DNA of 64,000 bases from Salimicrobium album (GTDB lineage Bacteria; Bacillota; Bacilli; Bacillales; Halobacillaceae), in NCBI RefSeq assembly GCF_900107115.1, contig NZ_FNOS01000001.1:620001-684000 (forward strand). The letters are read 5' to 3'. The position numbers were made by a program, and so were the translations under genes. The notes beneath the pieces are model-generated. The model was not told where the DNA came from, did no database searches, and saw only the letters and a program-made list of their open reading frames with translations. Positions 26,444-35,354 of this stretch are shown here, in pieces. The stretch's first letter is position 1. Each line of letters starts with the position of its first letter.

Positions 26444-26736
26444 AGATGGCTGATTAAAAGTACCGTTATAATTGCAATCAGCACCGTGACCATTATCGGG
26501 GCACGCAGCCAGGCTGCAAGGACGGCTGCCGCCCCGCCGGCCATGCCTGCCCAGGGCTTGCCGTCTATCACCGTGAATATCCCCGGGATAATAAGCGCTC
26601 CGAGCGCTGCGTAGGGGATAGCTGCAAGCCATCTTCTCCCCCACGGAGGCAGCTCAAGTCTATCCATGATGAAAACCGGAGCGAACCTTGGCACCAGAGT
26701 AACGACACTCATTCCTAAAATCATCCAAAGGATCAT
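26440..26736 (-). CDS. azlD: Branched-chain amino acid exporter subunit, AzlD family
   Basis: Small (98 residues) membrane partner of AzlC with about three helices and the PRFAPVF and PPWGRRWLAAIPYAALGAL segments typical of AzlD. Its ATG overlaps the azlC stop codon by 4 bases. With AzlC it exports branched-chain or related amino acids or analogues. Its own stop overlaps the stop of the convergent CDF gene. Confidence 0.88.
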   Translation of the reverse strand: MILWMILGMSVVTLVPRFAPVFIMDRLELPPWGRRWLAAIPYAALGALIIPGIFTVIDGKPWAGMAGGAAAVLAAWLRAPIMVTVLIAIITVLLISHL

Positions 26737-27470
26737 TCTTCTTCCTCCTCTTCATCAGGCAGGAGAAATACACCGAGCAGTCCTCCCAGAATCGTCCCTA
26801 TGACGATGGACCACCCGGCAGTAAGTCCTGCCCACTGAGCTGTACTGTTGATAATCATGGCTGCCCCGGCTATACCTCCGACGGCTATGGAGGTCTTCAA
26901 TGAAGGTACGAGGAGCCCGATAAACATAGCGTAAAGAGCGATACCCATGCTGTCACTGAGTGCTTTCGGCATGACATTGCCGAGAAGACCCCCGGCAAGG
27001 GAACCAAGTACCCAGGCGCTGTATGCAGCCATCATTACTCCACCGTAAAACCAGAACGCATGAGGTTCTTTCGCCTCTTTCTTATGAATGGAAGAAATAG
27101 CAAATGTTTCATCGGTCAAAAATAATGTTAGGGGAAGTTTCCGCTTCTTCGCATGAGCTTTCATCTGGTTTACAAAAGAAAGACTCATAACAAAATGGCG
27201 GAAGTTCAATACGAACACGGCTATAATAATTTCTACAGCGCTTACCCCCGCCGCTACCATCGAAACTCCGAGAAATTGCGCGGCTCCGGCAAACACAGCC
27301 GCACTCATGAACGTCAGTTCAAAAAGAGTAAGACCCGACTGATAAGCAAGCACCCCGTAAGTAAGGGCAATAGGTATGTATCCAAAAATGATCGGTGATC
27401 CGGCGACGAAACCTTTTCTGAACATTTTTCCTCTGCCGGAAATGGTGATTCTTTCACTAACCTCCGCCAC
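26733..27470 (-). CDS. azlC: Branched-chain amino acid exporter subunit, AzlC family
   Basis: 245-residue membrane protein with about five to seven helices. Family blocks GSPIIFGYIPIALTYGVLAYQSGL, GAAQFLGVSMVAAGVS and LFLTDETFAISS are clear. It ends in an acidic PDEEEEEE tail. The start is GTG with GGAGGG 6 bases upstream. First gene of azlCD. No azlB or lrp-type regulator gene is adjacent, unlike the B. subtilis azl operon. Confidence 0.88.
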   Translation of the reverse strand: MAEVSERITISGRGKMFRKGFVAGSPIIFGYIPIALTYGVLAYQSGLTLFELTFMSAAVFAGAAQFLGVSMVAAGVSAVEIIIAVFVLNFRHFVMSLSFVNQMKAHAKKRKLPLTLFLTDETFAISSIHKKEAKEPHAFWFYGGVMMAAYSAWVLGSLAGGLLGNVMPKALSDSMGIALYAMFIGLLVPSLKTSIAVGGIAGAAMIINSTAQWAGLTAGWSIVIGTILGGLLGVFLLPDEEEEEE

Positions 27471-27570
27471 ATCATCCCTCCATTTCAGTAATATTTTCTA
27501 ATATTATACATTATATCCGGGGTGAATAGTTAGAGTGATTTTTCCTTTTCCTCATTTTCTTTCTCCTTCG

Positions 27571-27599
27571 TTGACACAGCTTCGCACCTGCTCTATAGT
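27571..27599 (+). promoter_or_regulatory. Sigma-A promoter of nhaC
   Basis: A perfect TTGACA and TATAGT are 17 bases apart, followed by about 70 bases of leader before the gene. Confidence 0.7.
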
Positions 27600-27672
27600 A
27601 AATTCATATACTTCAATACACAAAAGCGTCTAAGCATAAAAGCAAACGATCAATCATCAGGAGGTTTTTTCA

Positions 27673-29067
27673 GTGTTATACTTACAGCCTAAAAAATTAC
27701 CGGGTCTGACTGAGTCCGTCATTGTCCTTCTTTTTATAATTTCAGTCATCAGTTTTTTCATTATCAGTCTGGAAAGCACTCCTCACACTCCTATTCTCAT
27801 CGGGATTCTTATTCTTTTAGCCTACGGTACGGTGAGGAAATTCCGCTTTGATCAATTACAGCATGGGATGGTACAGGGAGCTCAATCCGGAATGCCGGCT
27901 GTATTGCTCTTTTTCGTTATCGGTATTTTAATAGCCAGCTGGATGGCGAGCGGAACTATTCCTGCTCTAATGAGTGTCGCCTTCTCTCTGACAGGCGGTC
28001 CGTTCATCTACGCTTTAGTATTTACCATCACCGCCTTTACAGGAGTGGCTCTCGGCAGTTCGTTCACTACAGCTGCTACGGTCGGGGTAGCTTTTATGGG
28101 AGCTGCACAGACTACTGACCTTTCTTTGGCAGTTATGGCCGGCGCTATCGTCTCGGGTGCATTTTTCGGAGACAAAATGTCTCCTCTGTCCGATACGACC
28201 AACCTGTCCTCCACCGTAGTGAAAGTCGATCTGTTCGATCACATAAAAAACATGATGTGGACTACTGTACCGGCGTTCATCATCACTTTTATCCTTTTTG
28301 CTTTTCTTTCTCCGGGAAGCAGCCGCGGAGCCACTTTATCTCCTTTTGAAGAAGGGCTGTTAAGTACCGGCCTGATCCACTGGAGTTCCTGGATTCCTCT
28401 CGCTGTTCTCGTCCTGTTCACTGTTACCAAACGTCCGGCTTTCGTTTCTCTCTCGGTCACGAGTATTACAGCTACCATCATTGCAGGCTTACGGGGAACG
28501 ATGGAGTGGGGTGCAGTACTCAGTTCCTGGTTTAGCGGTTTTGAGATTGAAACACAAAACGAAGGGCTGACGGATATGCTCTCAAGAGGTGGCATGAACG
28601 GAATGTTCTTCACCATCTCCATCGTCATCCTTGCCCTTGCTCTCGGTGGTCTTTTCTTCACTACGGGGATAATACCGAGCATTCTCCAAAGTGCGCAGAA
28701 AGGGCTGCAGTCCGTGCGATCAGCTACGATCGCCACCGCTTTTACGGCTATCGGAATCAACGTTACGGTTGGGGAACAGTACCTTTCGATTCTGCTGACT
28801 GGAGAAGCTTTCCAGGATGTGTACGACAGAGTCGGCCTTGCCAGGAAGAACCTCTCCCGCACCCTGGAGGATGCCGGGACGGTGATCAACCCTCTCGTTC
28901 CCTGGAGTGTATGTGGAGTATTTATGGCCGGTGTGCTTGGCGTACCGGTCCTTGAGTATATGCCGTTCGCTTTTTTCTGTCTCCTGTCCCCGCTTCTTAC
29001 AATTATTTCGGGTTTCACCGGCAAAACCCTGTCAAAAAAGTCTGAAGCAAAAATGGAAGTTTCCTGA
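27673..29067 (+). CDS. nhaC: Na+/H+ antiporter, NhaC family
   Basis: 464-residue polytopic membrane protein with about 11-12 helices. The blocks GVALGSSFTTAATVGVAFMGAA, GAIVSGAFFGDKMSPLSDTTNLSS and EDAGTVINPLVPWSVCGVFMAGVLGV are characteristic of NhaC. Expels Na+ in exchange for H+, important in alkaline or salty media. MleN-type malate/lactate antiporters belong to the same family, so substrate is not certain. Start is GTG at 27673 with AGGAGG upstream and a strong promoter before it. Monocistronic, ends in a terminator. Confidence 0.88.
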   Translation: MLYLQPKKLPGLTESVIVLLFIISVISFFIISLESTPHTPILIGILILLAYGTVRKFRFDQLQHGMVQGAQSGMPAVLLFFVIGILIASWMASGTIPALMSVAFSLTGGPFIYALVFTITAFTGVALGSSFTTAATVGVAFMGAAQTTDLSLAVMAGAIVSGAFFGDKMSPLSDTTNLSSTVVKVDLFDHIKNMMWTTVPAFIITFILFAFLSPGSSRGATLSPFEEGLLSTGLIHWSSWIPLAVLVLFTVTKRPAFVSLSVTSITATIIAGLRGTMEWGAVLSSWFSGFEIETQNEGLTDMLSRGGMNGMFFTISIVILALALGGLFFTTGIIPSILQSAQKGLQSVRSATIATAFTAIGINVTVGEQYLSILLTGEAFQDVYDRVGLARKNLSRTLEDAGTVINPLVPWSVCGVFMAGVLGVPVLEYMPFAFFCLLSPLLTIISGFTGKTLSKKSEAKMEVS

Positions 29068-29088
29068 CAGGGAGACTTCCGTTTTTTA
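29055..29088 (+). terminator. Terminator of nhaC
   Basis: GGAAGT...TCC pairs with GGA...ACTTCC around a loop of about 5 bases, followed by six T residues; the stem starts within the last codons. Confidence 0.75.
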
Positions 29089-29187
29089 TGTTTTTTATGT
29101 TTTTGTAAAATAATGAAAGGCCGCATTTATTTCATACGCATATAGTGGTAAACTAAATACAATTCAGCGGAATAAAGGGGGCTTGTC

Positions 29188-29388
29188 ATGATCAAAGGAC
29201 GCGTGAAGTGGTTCAGCGATGACAGAGGGTTCGGTTTTATCGAAACTGAAGACGGAAATGAAGAGGTTTTTGTCCATTTTTCTGCGATTGACGAAGAAGG
29301 GTACAAAACGTTGAAGCAGGGACAGCCGGTTACATTCGAAATAGAGGAAGGACGCCGGGGCCCTCAGGCCTCCAGGGTCCAAAAATAA
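29188..29388 (+). CDS. csp: Cold shock protein (CspA family)
   Basis: 66-residue single OB-fold RNA chaperone. RNP1 is RGFGFI (15-20; most relatives have KGFGFI) and RNP2 is VFVHF (29-33); the end RGPQASRV is typical of Bacillus CspB/C/D. Binds single-stranded nucleic acid and melts RNA structure, in cold and in growth. AAAGGGGG precedes the ATG. Single gene with its own terminator; no long cold-box leader is evident. Confidence 0.95.
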   Translation: MIKGRVKWFSDDRGFGFIETEDGNEEVFVHFSAIDEEGYKTLKQGQPVTFEIEEGRRGPQASRVQK

Positions 29389-29414
29389 CTGCTGCTGAAG
29401 CAGTTTTCTTTTTT
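29387..29414 (+). terminator. Terminator of the cold shock gene
   Basis: AACTGCT and AGCAGTT form a 7-bp stem with a 5-base loop followed by TTCTTTTTT, directly at the stop codon. Confidence 0.75.
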
Positions 29415-29423
29415 ATTGGAATA

Positions 29424-29456
29424 ATAAAAGCGTACAGGTCCTCCCTGTACGCTTTA
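29424..29456 (-). terminator. Terminator of map
   Basis: AAAGCGTACAGG and CCTGTACGCTTT form a 12-bp perfect stem, followed on the minus strand by TATTATTCC; the flanking A/T pairs supply a T-run. Confidence 0.75.
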
Positions 29457-29478
29457 TGTGCCCCCCAAAACCCGGGAA

Positions 29479-30243
29479 CTACTCATCTTCCTGGGCCGTA
29501 AGAATGAACGGCCCTTCTTTTGTAATTGCGATAGTGTGTTCATATTGCGCCGATAGCGACCCGTCGACCGTTCTTGCGGTCCACTGATTATCATCCATTT
29601 TACTCTGCCAGTCGCCGACGTTGATCATCGGTTCAATGGTAATCACCATACCATCCTTCAGACGGGCTCCTTTACCCGCTTCACCGAAGTGCGGTATATA
29701 AGGATCTTCGTGTATAGTTTCTCCGATGCCGTGGCCCGTAAACTCCCGGACTACGGAATATCCTTCCCCTTCCGCATAAGACTGGATAGCGTGGCCGATA
29801 TCTCCGATGCGGTTGCCGACCTGCGCAGCTTCTATCCCTCTATATAGGGAAGTTTTGGATACATCCATAAGTTTCCGTGCTTCCTCGCTGATTTCACCCA
29901 CGGGATGAGTCCACGCCGAATCAGCGAGGAATCCGTTCAGTTTGACCACCATGTCCACCGTAACGATGTCCCCTTCTTCCAGTTTTTCCTTTCTGGGAAA
30001 ACCGTGACAAATTTCGTCGTTGATACTAGCACAGGTGGTGTACTCATAACCCTGGTAGCCTTTTTGTTCTCCGGTAGCTCCATGCTTGTCCAGGTAGCGT
30101 TCCACGAACTGCTCGATTTCCATGGTAGTTACACCCGGTTTGATGAAGGAGCGCAATTCTTTGTGGACAGAAGCGAGAAGCTCTCCTGCTTCTTTCATCT
30201 TTTCAATTTCTCTTTTACTTTTCCGTTTAATCATCTTTTCCAT
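29479..30243 (-). CDS. map: Methionine aminopeptidase, type I
   Basis: Removes the N-terminal methionine from new proteins; two-metal enzyme. 254 residues. Metal ligands: Asp of DIVTVDMV, Asp of FLADSAWT, His of FTGHGIGE, Glu of TIEPMINV and Glu of QYEHTIAI; the substrate-site His is in ICHGFP. The start has AGGAG 5 bases upstream; a second in-frame ATG 9 bases later is an alternative. It stands outside the ribosomal-protein cluster where the main Bacillus map sits, so it is probably the second copy (like YflG). Divergent from the ABC pair. Confidence 0.92.
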   Translation of the reverse strand: MEKMIKRKSKREIEKMKEAGELLASVHKELRSFIKPGVTTMEIEQFVERYLDKHGATGEQKGYQGYEYTTCASINDEICHGFPRKEKLEEGDIVTVDMVVKLNGFLADSAWTHPVGEISEEARKLMDVSKTSLYRGIEAAQVGNRIGDIGHAIQSYAEGEGYSVVREFTGHGIGETIHEDPYIPHFGEAGKGARLKDGMVITIEPMINVGDWQSKMDDNQWTARTVDGSLSAQYEHTIAITKEGPFILTAQEDE

Positions 30244-30375
30244 CCTTTCTCCTGTATCGATCCGTCATTTTATGTTTTGAACAATTATTCCATTACTTAT
30301 ATTATAATATCAGCACTCGAATTGAAACCGTCACACCCTGAATTCGTATTACAGTAAAAAAGAAAGGAGCTTTCC

Positions 30376-31098
30376 GTGCTTGAATTACACAATGTAACTA
30401 AACGATATGCCGGGAAAACGGCTGTACATAACCTTGATTTACGGGTGACCCCAGGGAAGATCTTCGGGTTCCTCGGACCGAACGGGGCAGGCAAATCCAC
30501 CACGATTAAAATGATCACCGGTATACTTCCTGTAGACGAGGGGAGTATTTCCATTAACGGAAAAGATATTGAAAAAGACGCGCTCGAAGCTAAACGACAA
30601 TTCGGTTACGTCCCGGATACGTCCGACTCCTTTCTGCGGTTAAAAGGAAGAGAGTACCTGGAATTCATTGCCGATGTTTATGATGTCCCGGAAGAAGTAA
30701 GAGAAGAGCGACTCGCCCGCTATGCCTCTCTCCTTCAGCTAAACGAAGCTCTGGAGGATAAGCTCCATACTTATTCCCATGGAATGAGACAGAAGGTTGT
30801 GCTGCTCGGAGTGCTTATTCACCAGCCGGATGTATGGATTCTTGATGAGCCGCTCACAGGACTGGATCCGAAATCGGCAAATGCCCTGAAAGAACTTATG
30901 AGAGAACAGGCGGACGCAGGAAAAATCGTTTTTTTCTCCTCTCACGTACTCGAAGTCGTGGAACAGCTGTGTGACGAAGTGGCCATCATCGATGAGGGAA
31001 GCCTGCGCTTTCAGGGGGAAATGAGTGATATGAGGCAGGAATTCCAGGAAGGAAGAAACCTGGAAAGCCTATTTCTGGAGCTGACGAACGATGCATAA
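30376..31098 (+). CDS. ABC exporter ATP-binding protein
   Basis: 240-residue ATPase of the ABC-2/DrrA type. Walker A GPNGAGKST (about 36-44), signature YSHGMRQKVVLLG (about 134-146), Walker B VWILDEPLTGLDP (about 153-165), His switch FFSSHVLEVVEQL. Start is GTG with AAAGGAG upstream. The next gene, a large permease, overlaps it by 8 bases, so they form one transporter. Substrate unknown. Confidence 0.9.
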   Translation: MLELHNVTKRYAGKTAVHNLDLRVTPGKIFGFLGPNGAGKSTTIKMITGILPVDEGSISINGKDIEKDALEAKRQFGYVPDTSDSFLRLKGREYLEFIADVYDVPEEVREERLARYASLLQLNEALEDKLHTYSHGMRQKVVLLGVLIHQPDVWILDEPLTGLDPKSANALKELMREQADAGKIVFFSSHVLEVVEQLCDEVAIIDEGSLRFQGEMSDMRQEFQEGRNLESLFLELTNDA

Positions 31099-32713
31099 AG
31101 CTTACCTCCTTATGAACATCATCGTTAAAATGGAATTTTTTCGAAAAGAAAAGGGCAGTGCCCTCAGAGTACTCCTTTTCGTACTTGCTATACCGATAGC
31201 TGTACTGGTTTACAATCTTACGTACACTCTGTTTAAGGAGACGTTCTCAATCCTTTCCGTTTCCGGGAATGAGCCGGCACTGCTGGGGCTGATTTTCCTT
31301 GTTGCCACTGGCCTTCTTATTGTCACCACCTTCATACCGGCTATAAATACATTTTATCTTTCAGACAGCATAGAGGGATACCTCCCACTGCCGTTGAAGC
31401 CTTCTCAGATTATTATAGGGAAATCCGCTTCCCCACTTCTGCGGGGTTATGTATGGAATACTGTCATAACCGCTCCTTTTCTGCTTATGTACATGCTTCA
31501 GGCAGGAAGCGGGTTTCTGTTTTTTCTTTACGCTTTTATTATATGGACGATATTTCCGATTCTTCCGTTTCTGCTCGTGAGCTCTTTACTCATGTTCGTC
31601 ATGCGTTTCATTAACATATCCAGATATAAAGACCGGGCCAAAGCAATCGGAGGTCTGCTTTCTTTTGCGCTCATTCTGGCCGTTAACGTGCTTGTCAGAC
31701 AGGATTCTCCAGGGGACGACGGCAGTCTTTCTGCCGTGATCGGCGACGGTGAACTTCTTGCCGCACTGACGGGCTGGGTACCAAACGCAAAGCTTGCCGC
31801 CATGGCACTCGCTTCCCCCTTCAGCGTAAGCGGCATCCTTGCTCTTACCGGCCTCCTTATCATGACGGCCTCAGGGACGTTCTTATTTCTTTATTTCAGT
31901 GATACGCTCTATTTTAAAGGGGTTCGCGGCCTGAGTGAAGGGGTGCGTTCCTCTTCATCCAAAAGAAATGTCGCCCGAAGGAAAAGTATGTTCCACTCAC
32001 TCGCCCGCAGGGACATCAAAACGATTGTGCGTACTCCCGTTTACGTTACCCAGATTCTCGGTCACCAGTTCTTTGCTCCATTATTACTACTCATCTTTCC
32101 ATTTGTCGACGGCGGCAGTTCTTTTTCATCCTGGACAGAAGGGGCAGCCGGGCTGGAGACCAACGTCATCCTCCCTCTCCTGCTCGCTTTTTCCGCTCTT
32201 ATCGGAGCTACGAGTACAGCAGGTACCAGCTCTTTCTCCAGGGAAGGAAAAACTCTTTATGAATTTCGGTCTTTTCCGATTCCGTTTACCGAACTTTTAA
32301 AAAGTAAACTGCTGGTGGCTTTCATCATCCCTGCCTCAGCATTCACTCTGTTCGCTTTGACCATCGGATTTGTGTTCTCTTTACCTTTTCCTCTCTGGGC
32401 CGGTTGGCTGGTTCTATCCTATGTGCTGATCTTGTCAATATCCATTATCGCCACAGCTCTGGACATGAACGAACCGAAACTCACATGGGAGAGTGAAGAA
32501 GAAGTATTTCAGCACCGGTTCATCAACCTTCTTCTGCTGATTGTGACAGCAGTATTCACCATTCCGGTACTTCTCCTCATGTGGAAGGTACCGGTAATGC
32601 AGAATCCCGCAATAGCTTTTCTTTTCGGGCTGTCGAGCTTCTCCCTTTATGCCTGGACAGGTTGGAAAATAGTAAAGCAGAAAATTCTTCCTTCTTTCGT
32701 AAACAGAGACTGA
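31091..32713 (+). CDS. Large ABC exporter permease
   Basis: 540-residue polytopic protein with about 12 hydrophobic segments in two halves, separated by a cytoplasmic stretch (about residues 275-315, SSSKRNVARRKSMFHSLARRDIKT). This is twice the size of a simple ABC-2 permease, so one chain may serve as both membrane halves. It overlaps the ATPase gene by 8 bases. I do not recognise a named relative. The conserved-looking features are the paired multispan halves and a DIKTIVRTPVYVTQ motif before the second half. Confidence 0.82.
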   Translation: MHKAYLLMNIIVKMEFFRKEKGSALRVLLFVLAIPIAVLVYNLTYTLFKETFSILSVSGNEPALLGLIFLVATGLLIVTTFIPAINTFYLSDSIEGYLPLPLKPSQIIIGKSASPLLRGYVWNTVITAPFLLMYMLQAGSGFLFFLYAFIIWTIFPILPFLLVSSLLMFVMRFINISRYKDRAKAIGGLLSFALILAVNVLVRQDSPGDDGSLSAVIGDGELLAALTGWVPNAKLAAMALASPFSVSGILALTGLLIMTASGTFLFLYFSDTLYFKGVRGLSEGVRSSSSKRNVARRKSMFHSLARRDIKTIVRTPVYVTQILGHQFFAPLLLLIFPFVDGGSSFSSWTEGAAGLETNVILPLLLAFSALIGATSTAGTSSFSREGKTLYEFRSFPIPFTELLKSKLLVAFIIPASAFTLFALTIGFVFSLPFPLWAGWLVLSYVLILSISIIATALDMNEPKLTWESEEEVFQHRFINLLLLIVTAVFTIPVLLLMWKVPVMQNPAIAFLFGLSSFSLYAWTGWKIVKQKILPSFVNRD

Positions 32714-32810
32714 CATCCTTAAAGCAAATCTCTTCCTTTCCCCTTCTATTTATAATAGGATAGGGAAAGTGAATTTTTTGGAAAGGGTTAAAGAAAGAGG
32801 AGGAAGAATT

Positions 32811-33710
32811 ATGTCTGACCGGAATAAAGGGATATTATTATTGCTTATATCAGCGCTCGGTTTTTCTATGATGGGGGCTTTCGTTAAACTTTCCGGGGAC
32901 CTCCCCACTGTGCAGAAGGCTTTCTTCCGAAATATAGTGGCAGCTGCCATAACACTTGGATTCGTGCTAAAGCACAAAGACAGGATTTTCGGAAAACGGG
33001 AGAACCAGAAACTGCTTCTTTCCCGCTCCTCACTTGGAGCAGTAGGGATTGTAATGAATTTCTACGCTATCGATCATCTCGTCCTTTCGGATGCGGAAAT
33101 GCTGAACAAACTGAGTCCGTTCATTCTTATTATTTTCTCCGGCATCTTTCTTAAGGAACATGCACGGAGGTATCAGATTGTTTCTATTATCATCGCTTTC
33201 CTGGGAACGCTGTTCATCATCCAGCCGGAATTTTCTGTCCAGGTCCTTCCTTACATTATCGGGGTGCTGGGAGCGGTTTTTGCTGCCGGAGCTTATACTA
33301 TGCTGCGGGTACTTGGAAATAAGGAGAAACATTATACGGTGGTCTTCTACTTCTCCTTCTTTACTACTGTGCTGCTTCTCCCTTTTACAATATTCTTTTA
33401 CGAACCGATGAGTGTACAACAGTGGATTTTTCTTTTGCTTGCCGGCGCATTCGCAACGGTGGGCCAATTCGGAGTTACGCTGGCCTACAAATTCGCCCCG
33501 GCCAGTGAAATTTCTATATTCTTCTACTCCACTGTGGTATATTCCGCCCTGCTCAGCATTGTACTGTTCGGACAGATTCCTACATTATGGAGCGTTATCG
33601 GCTACGTCATTATATTCAGCGCTTCGTTCTATATGTTCCTAAAAAATAACCATATAGATAAAAAACAGCTCGCCCGGCAGGAAGAAAAGAAAGCATCCAG
33701 GTCTTCCTGA
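32811..33710 (+). CDS. DMT-superfamily (EamA) transporter
   Basis: 299-residue membrane protein with about ten helices arranged as two EamA repeats (about 5-135 and 145-285). Family stretches: LLLISALGFSMMGAFVKL at the N-terminus, KLSPFILIIFSGIFLKE, and GQFGVTLAYKFAPASEIS. Start MSDRNKGILLL at 32811 has AGAGGAGGA; the upstream in-frame GTG is less likely. The charged tail (KKQLARQEEKKASRSS) should be cytoplasmic. Substrate is not predictable; relatives export amino acids or metabolites. Confidence 0.87.
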   Translation: MSDRNKGILLLLISALGFSMMGAFVKLSGDLPTVQKAFFRNIVAAAITLGFVLKHKDRIFGKRENQKLLLSRSSLGAVGIVMNFYAIDHLVLSDAEMLNKLSPFILIIFSGIFLKEHARRYQIVSIIIAFLGTLFIIQPEFSVQVLPYIIGVLGAVFAAGAYTMLRVLGNKEKHYTVVFYFSFFTTVLLLPFTIFFYEPMSVQQWIFLLLAGAFATVGQFGVTLAYKFAPASEISIFFYSTVVYSALLSIVLFGQIPTLWSVIGYVIIFSASFYMFLKNNHIDKKQLARQEEKKASRSS

Positions 33711-33770
33711 TCCCGGCAGGCTGTGGCCCCCGGAAAAGCTGTACGATGTTCTTTTATCCTTGCGGAAGTA

Positions 33771-33822
33771 ACAGAGACAAAAGACCGGACAATCCAATGT
33801 CCGGTCTTTTGTCTCTGTTTTA
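33771..33822. terminator. Bidirectional terminator with a 21-bp perfect stem
   Basis: Positions 33771-33791 pair perfectly with 33798-33818 around a 6-base loop. The core GACCGGACA is flanked by TTTTGTCTCTGTT on each strand, so it can stop transcripts from the DMT gene and from the convergent side. Confidence 0.85.
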
Positions 33823-33841
33823 TTGTTTCTTTGGATTCTTT

Positions 33842-34600
33842 TTAATATTTATCAATGTAATCATAGAGTTTATAGACTTCGCCGTTTTGTACCGGTTCCT
33901 CTTTAAGGAGATTACGGAGAACTTCAGCCACCCGTTCAGGAGAAGTCAATTCACCCTTCTCTTTCAGTTCCCGGAACTTTTCTACATCTTTAAATGAATC
34001 CTCGGATGCAGAACGTATTTCTTCCTGCATATCCGTATCCATTACTCCGGGACTGTAGGCGAGGATCGTATGACTCTTCTGTTCCTGTTCTTTGGCCGTA
34101 ACGGCAGTAAATCGATCAATAGCGGCTTTTCCGGCACTGTACACGCTCCAGCCTTCCGTCGTCTTCCCGGCTGCTCCTGAGGTGATATTCACAAGTGTTA
34201 AAGGCACTTCCCACTCATTCGCCAATCCAAGTATGTAATTGGCAAGCAGAACAGGTACGGAAACGTTCAAACGTATGTGCCGATCTACGGCTGGTATATC
34301 AAGAGCTCCGACTTTTTCAATCGGCCCCACCATCCCTGCATTATTAAGAAGCGTAAGTTCTTCCACGTCTTCTCTCTGCAGATAATTGTGGACTGCCGCA
34401 AGCGTATTATTCGTAGCCGCTTCATCTGTAAGATCACATTCGTAATGACGATAGGAGACCCCGCAGCTGTCGGCAGTTTCTTTTAACGTTCCGTTATACG
34501 TACGTGAAATGCCGATCACCGACACCCCATCTTCCATCCATCGTTTTGCCACTGCTTCTCCAAGACCTTTCGAGTCCCCTGTAATAATAATGAATTTCAC
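33842..34600 (-). CDS. SDR oxidoreductase, benzil reductase (YueD) type
   Basis: 252-residue classical short-chain dehydrogenase, NADPH-dependent by family. Cofactor loop IITGDSKGLGEA (6-17), NNAG (about 88-91), catalytic Ser in NITSGAAG and Tyr-Lys in YSAGKAA. The sequence resembles Bacillus YueD, an (S)-benzoin-forming benzil reductase related to sepiapterin reductase; the natural substrate is not known. Monocistronic between a shared terminator and a divergent membrane-protein gene. Confidence 0.85.
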   Translation of the reverse strand: MKFIIITGDSKGLGEAVAKRWMEDGVSVIGISRTYNGTLKETADSCGVSYRHYECDLTDEAATNNTLAAVHNYLQREDVEELTLLNNAGMVGPIEKVGALDIPAVDRHIRLNVSVPVLLANYILGLANEWEVPLTLVNITSGAAGKTTEGWSVYSAGKAAIDRFTAVTAKEQEQKSHTILAYSPGVMDTDMQEEIRSASEDSFKDVEKFRELKEKGELTSPERVAEVLRNLLKEEPVQNGEVYKLYDYIDKY

Positions 34601-34675
34601 AGTTTTTCCCTCTTTTCTTTACAATCTTCCTTCAAATAAGTATGCTATTATCAGCTTATGTTAAAGGAGTCTTCT

Positions 34676-35308
34676 ATGGTTTACTTGTTATTAGCTCTCA
34701 TATATTCGGCCGGTCTGCTCGTCTCGAGTCTCGGTCTTGCCCTCATCATTAAATCAAACCTCGGGGCCGGTCCCGGCGACAGCATAGCTGTAGGTTTATC
34801 GTATCATACCCCCGTCACTGTTGGAACGTTTATGATTATCGCATTCACTATTCTTTTAATCGTCAATGCGATTTTAGAAAAGAAACGTCCTCAATATGAA
34901 TCCCTGATACCGAGTATTATCCGTGGGCGTACACTGGACTTTTTCCTTTATGGAACTTTGGAAAACGTAAACCCTGATGCCTGGTACTCCCAGGCCGGTA
35001 TCTTTGCACTGGGTATCCTTGCCACGGCCGTAGGAATCTCCTTTTACTTACGTACACCGTTCCCGAGAATCCCGCTGGACCATTTCATGATGGTGATGAA
35101 CAATCGAACGAACCAGTCCAAAGGGGTCGTTCGTAATCTGATGGAAGGGGCTATGGCCCTCACCGGTTATTTTCTCGGCGGCCCGGTCGGAATCGGCACT
35201 GTAATGGTCGTCTTCCTGCTCGGCCCCCTTATCCAATGGACTTTCCCTCTGGCACGACCTGTCGCTTTTCTATGGTCCGATGCACAAAAAGCAAGAGACG
35301 CAGAATAA
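34676..35308 (+). CDS. YczE/YyaS/YitT-family membrane protein
   Basis: 210-residue integral membrane protein with about five helices. The block GLALIIKSNLGAGPGDSIAVGLSYHTPVTVGT is the family's hallmark. Start at 34676 has AAAGGAG 6 bases upstream; the extra six in-frame residues contain that ribosome site. Function unknown; YczE relatives have been linked to secondary-metabolite production. Ends inside a terminator stem. Confidence 0.82.
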   Translation: MVYLLLALIYSAGLLVSSLGLALIIKSNLGAGPGDSIAVGLSYHTPVTVGTFMIIAFTILLIVNAILEKKRPQYESLIPSIIRGRTLDFFLYGTLENVNPDAWYSQAGIFALGILATAVGISFYLRTPFPRIPLDHFMMVMNNRTNQSKGVVRNLMEGAMALTGYFLGGPVGIGTVMVVFLLGPLIQWTFPLARPVAFLWSDAQKARDAE

Positions 35309-35333
35309 TTTCTGTCGCCTCTTGCTTTTTTTG
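35285..35333. terminator. Terminator shared by the YczE-type gene and the TRAP operon
   Basis: AAAAAGCAAGAG and CTCTTGCTTTTTTT enclose an inner helix (CGCAGAA with TTCTG-CG), with T-rich tails on both strands. Confidence 0.8.
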
Positions 35334-35354
35334 TTTCATTTCACCTGCTTACGT

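Noticed and set aside
28239-29126. 295-codon minus-strand frame opposite nhaC
   Set aside because: Shadow of the NhaC gene; low-complexity translation, no ribosome site.
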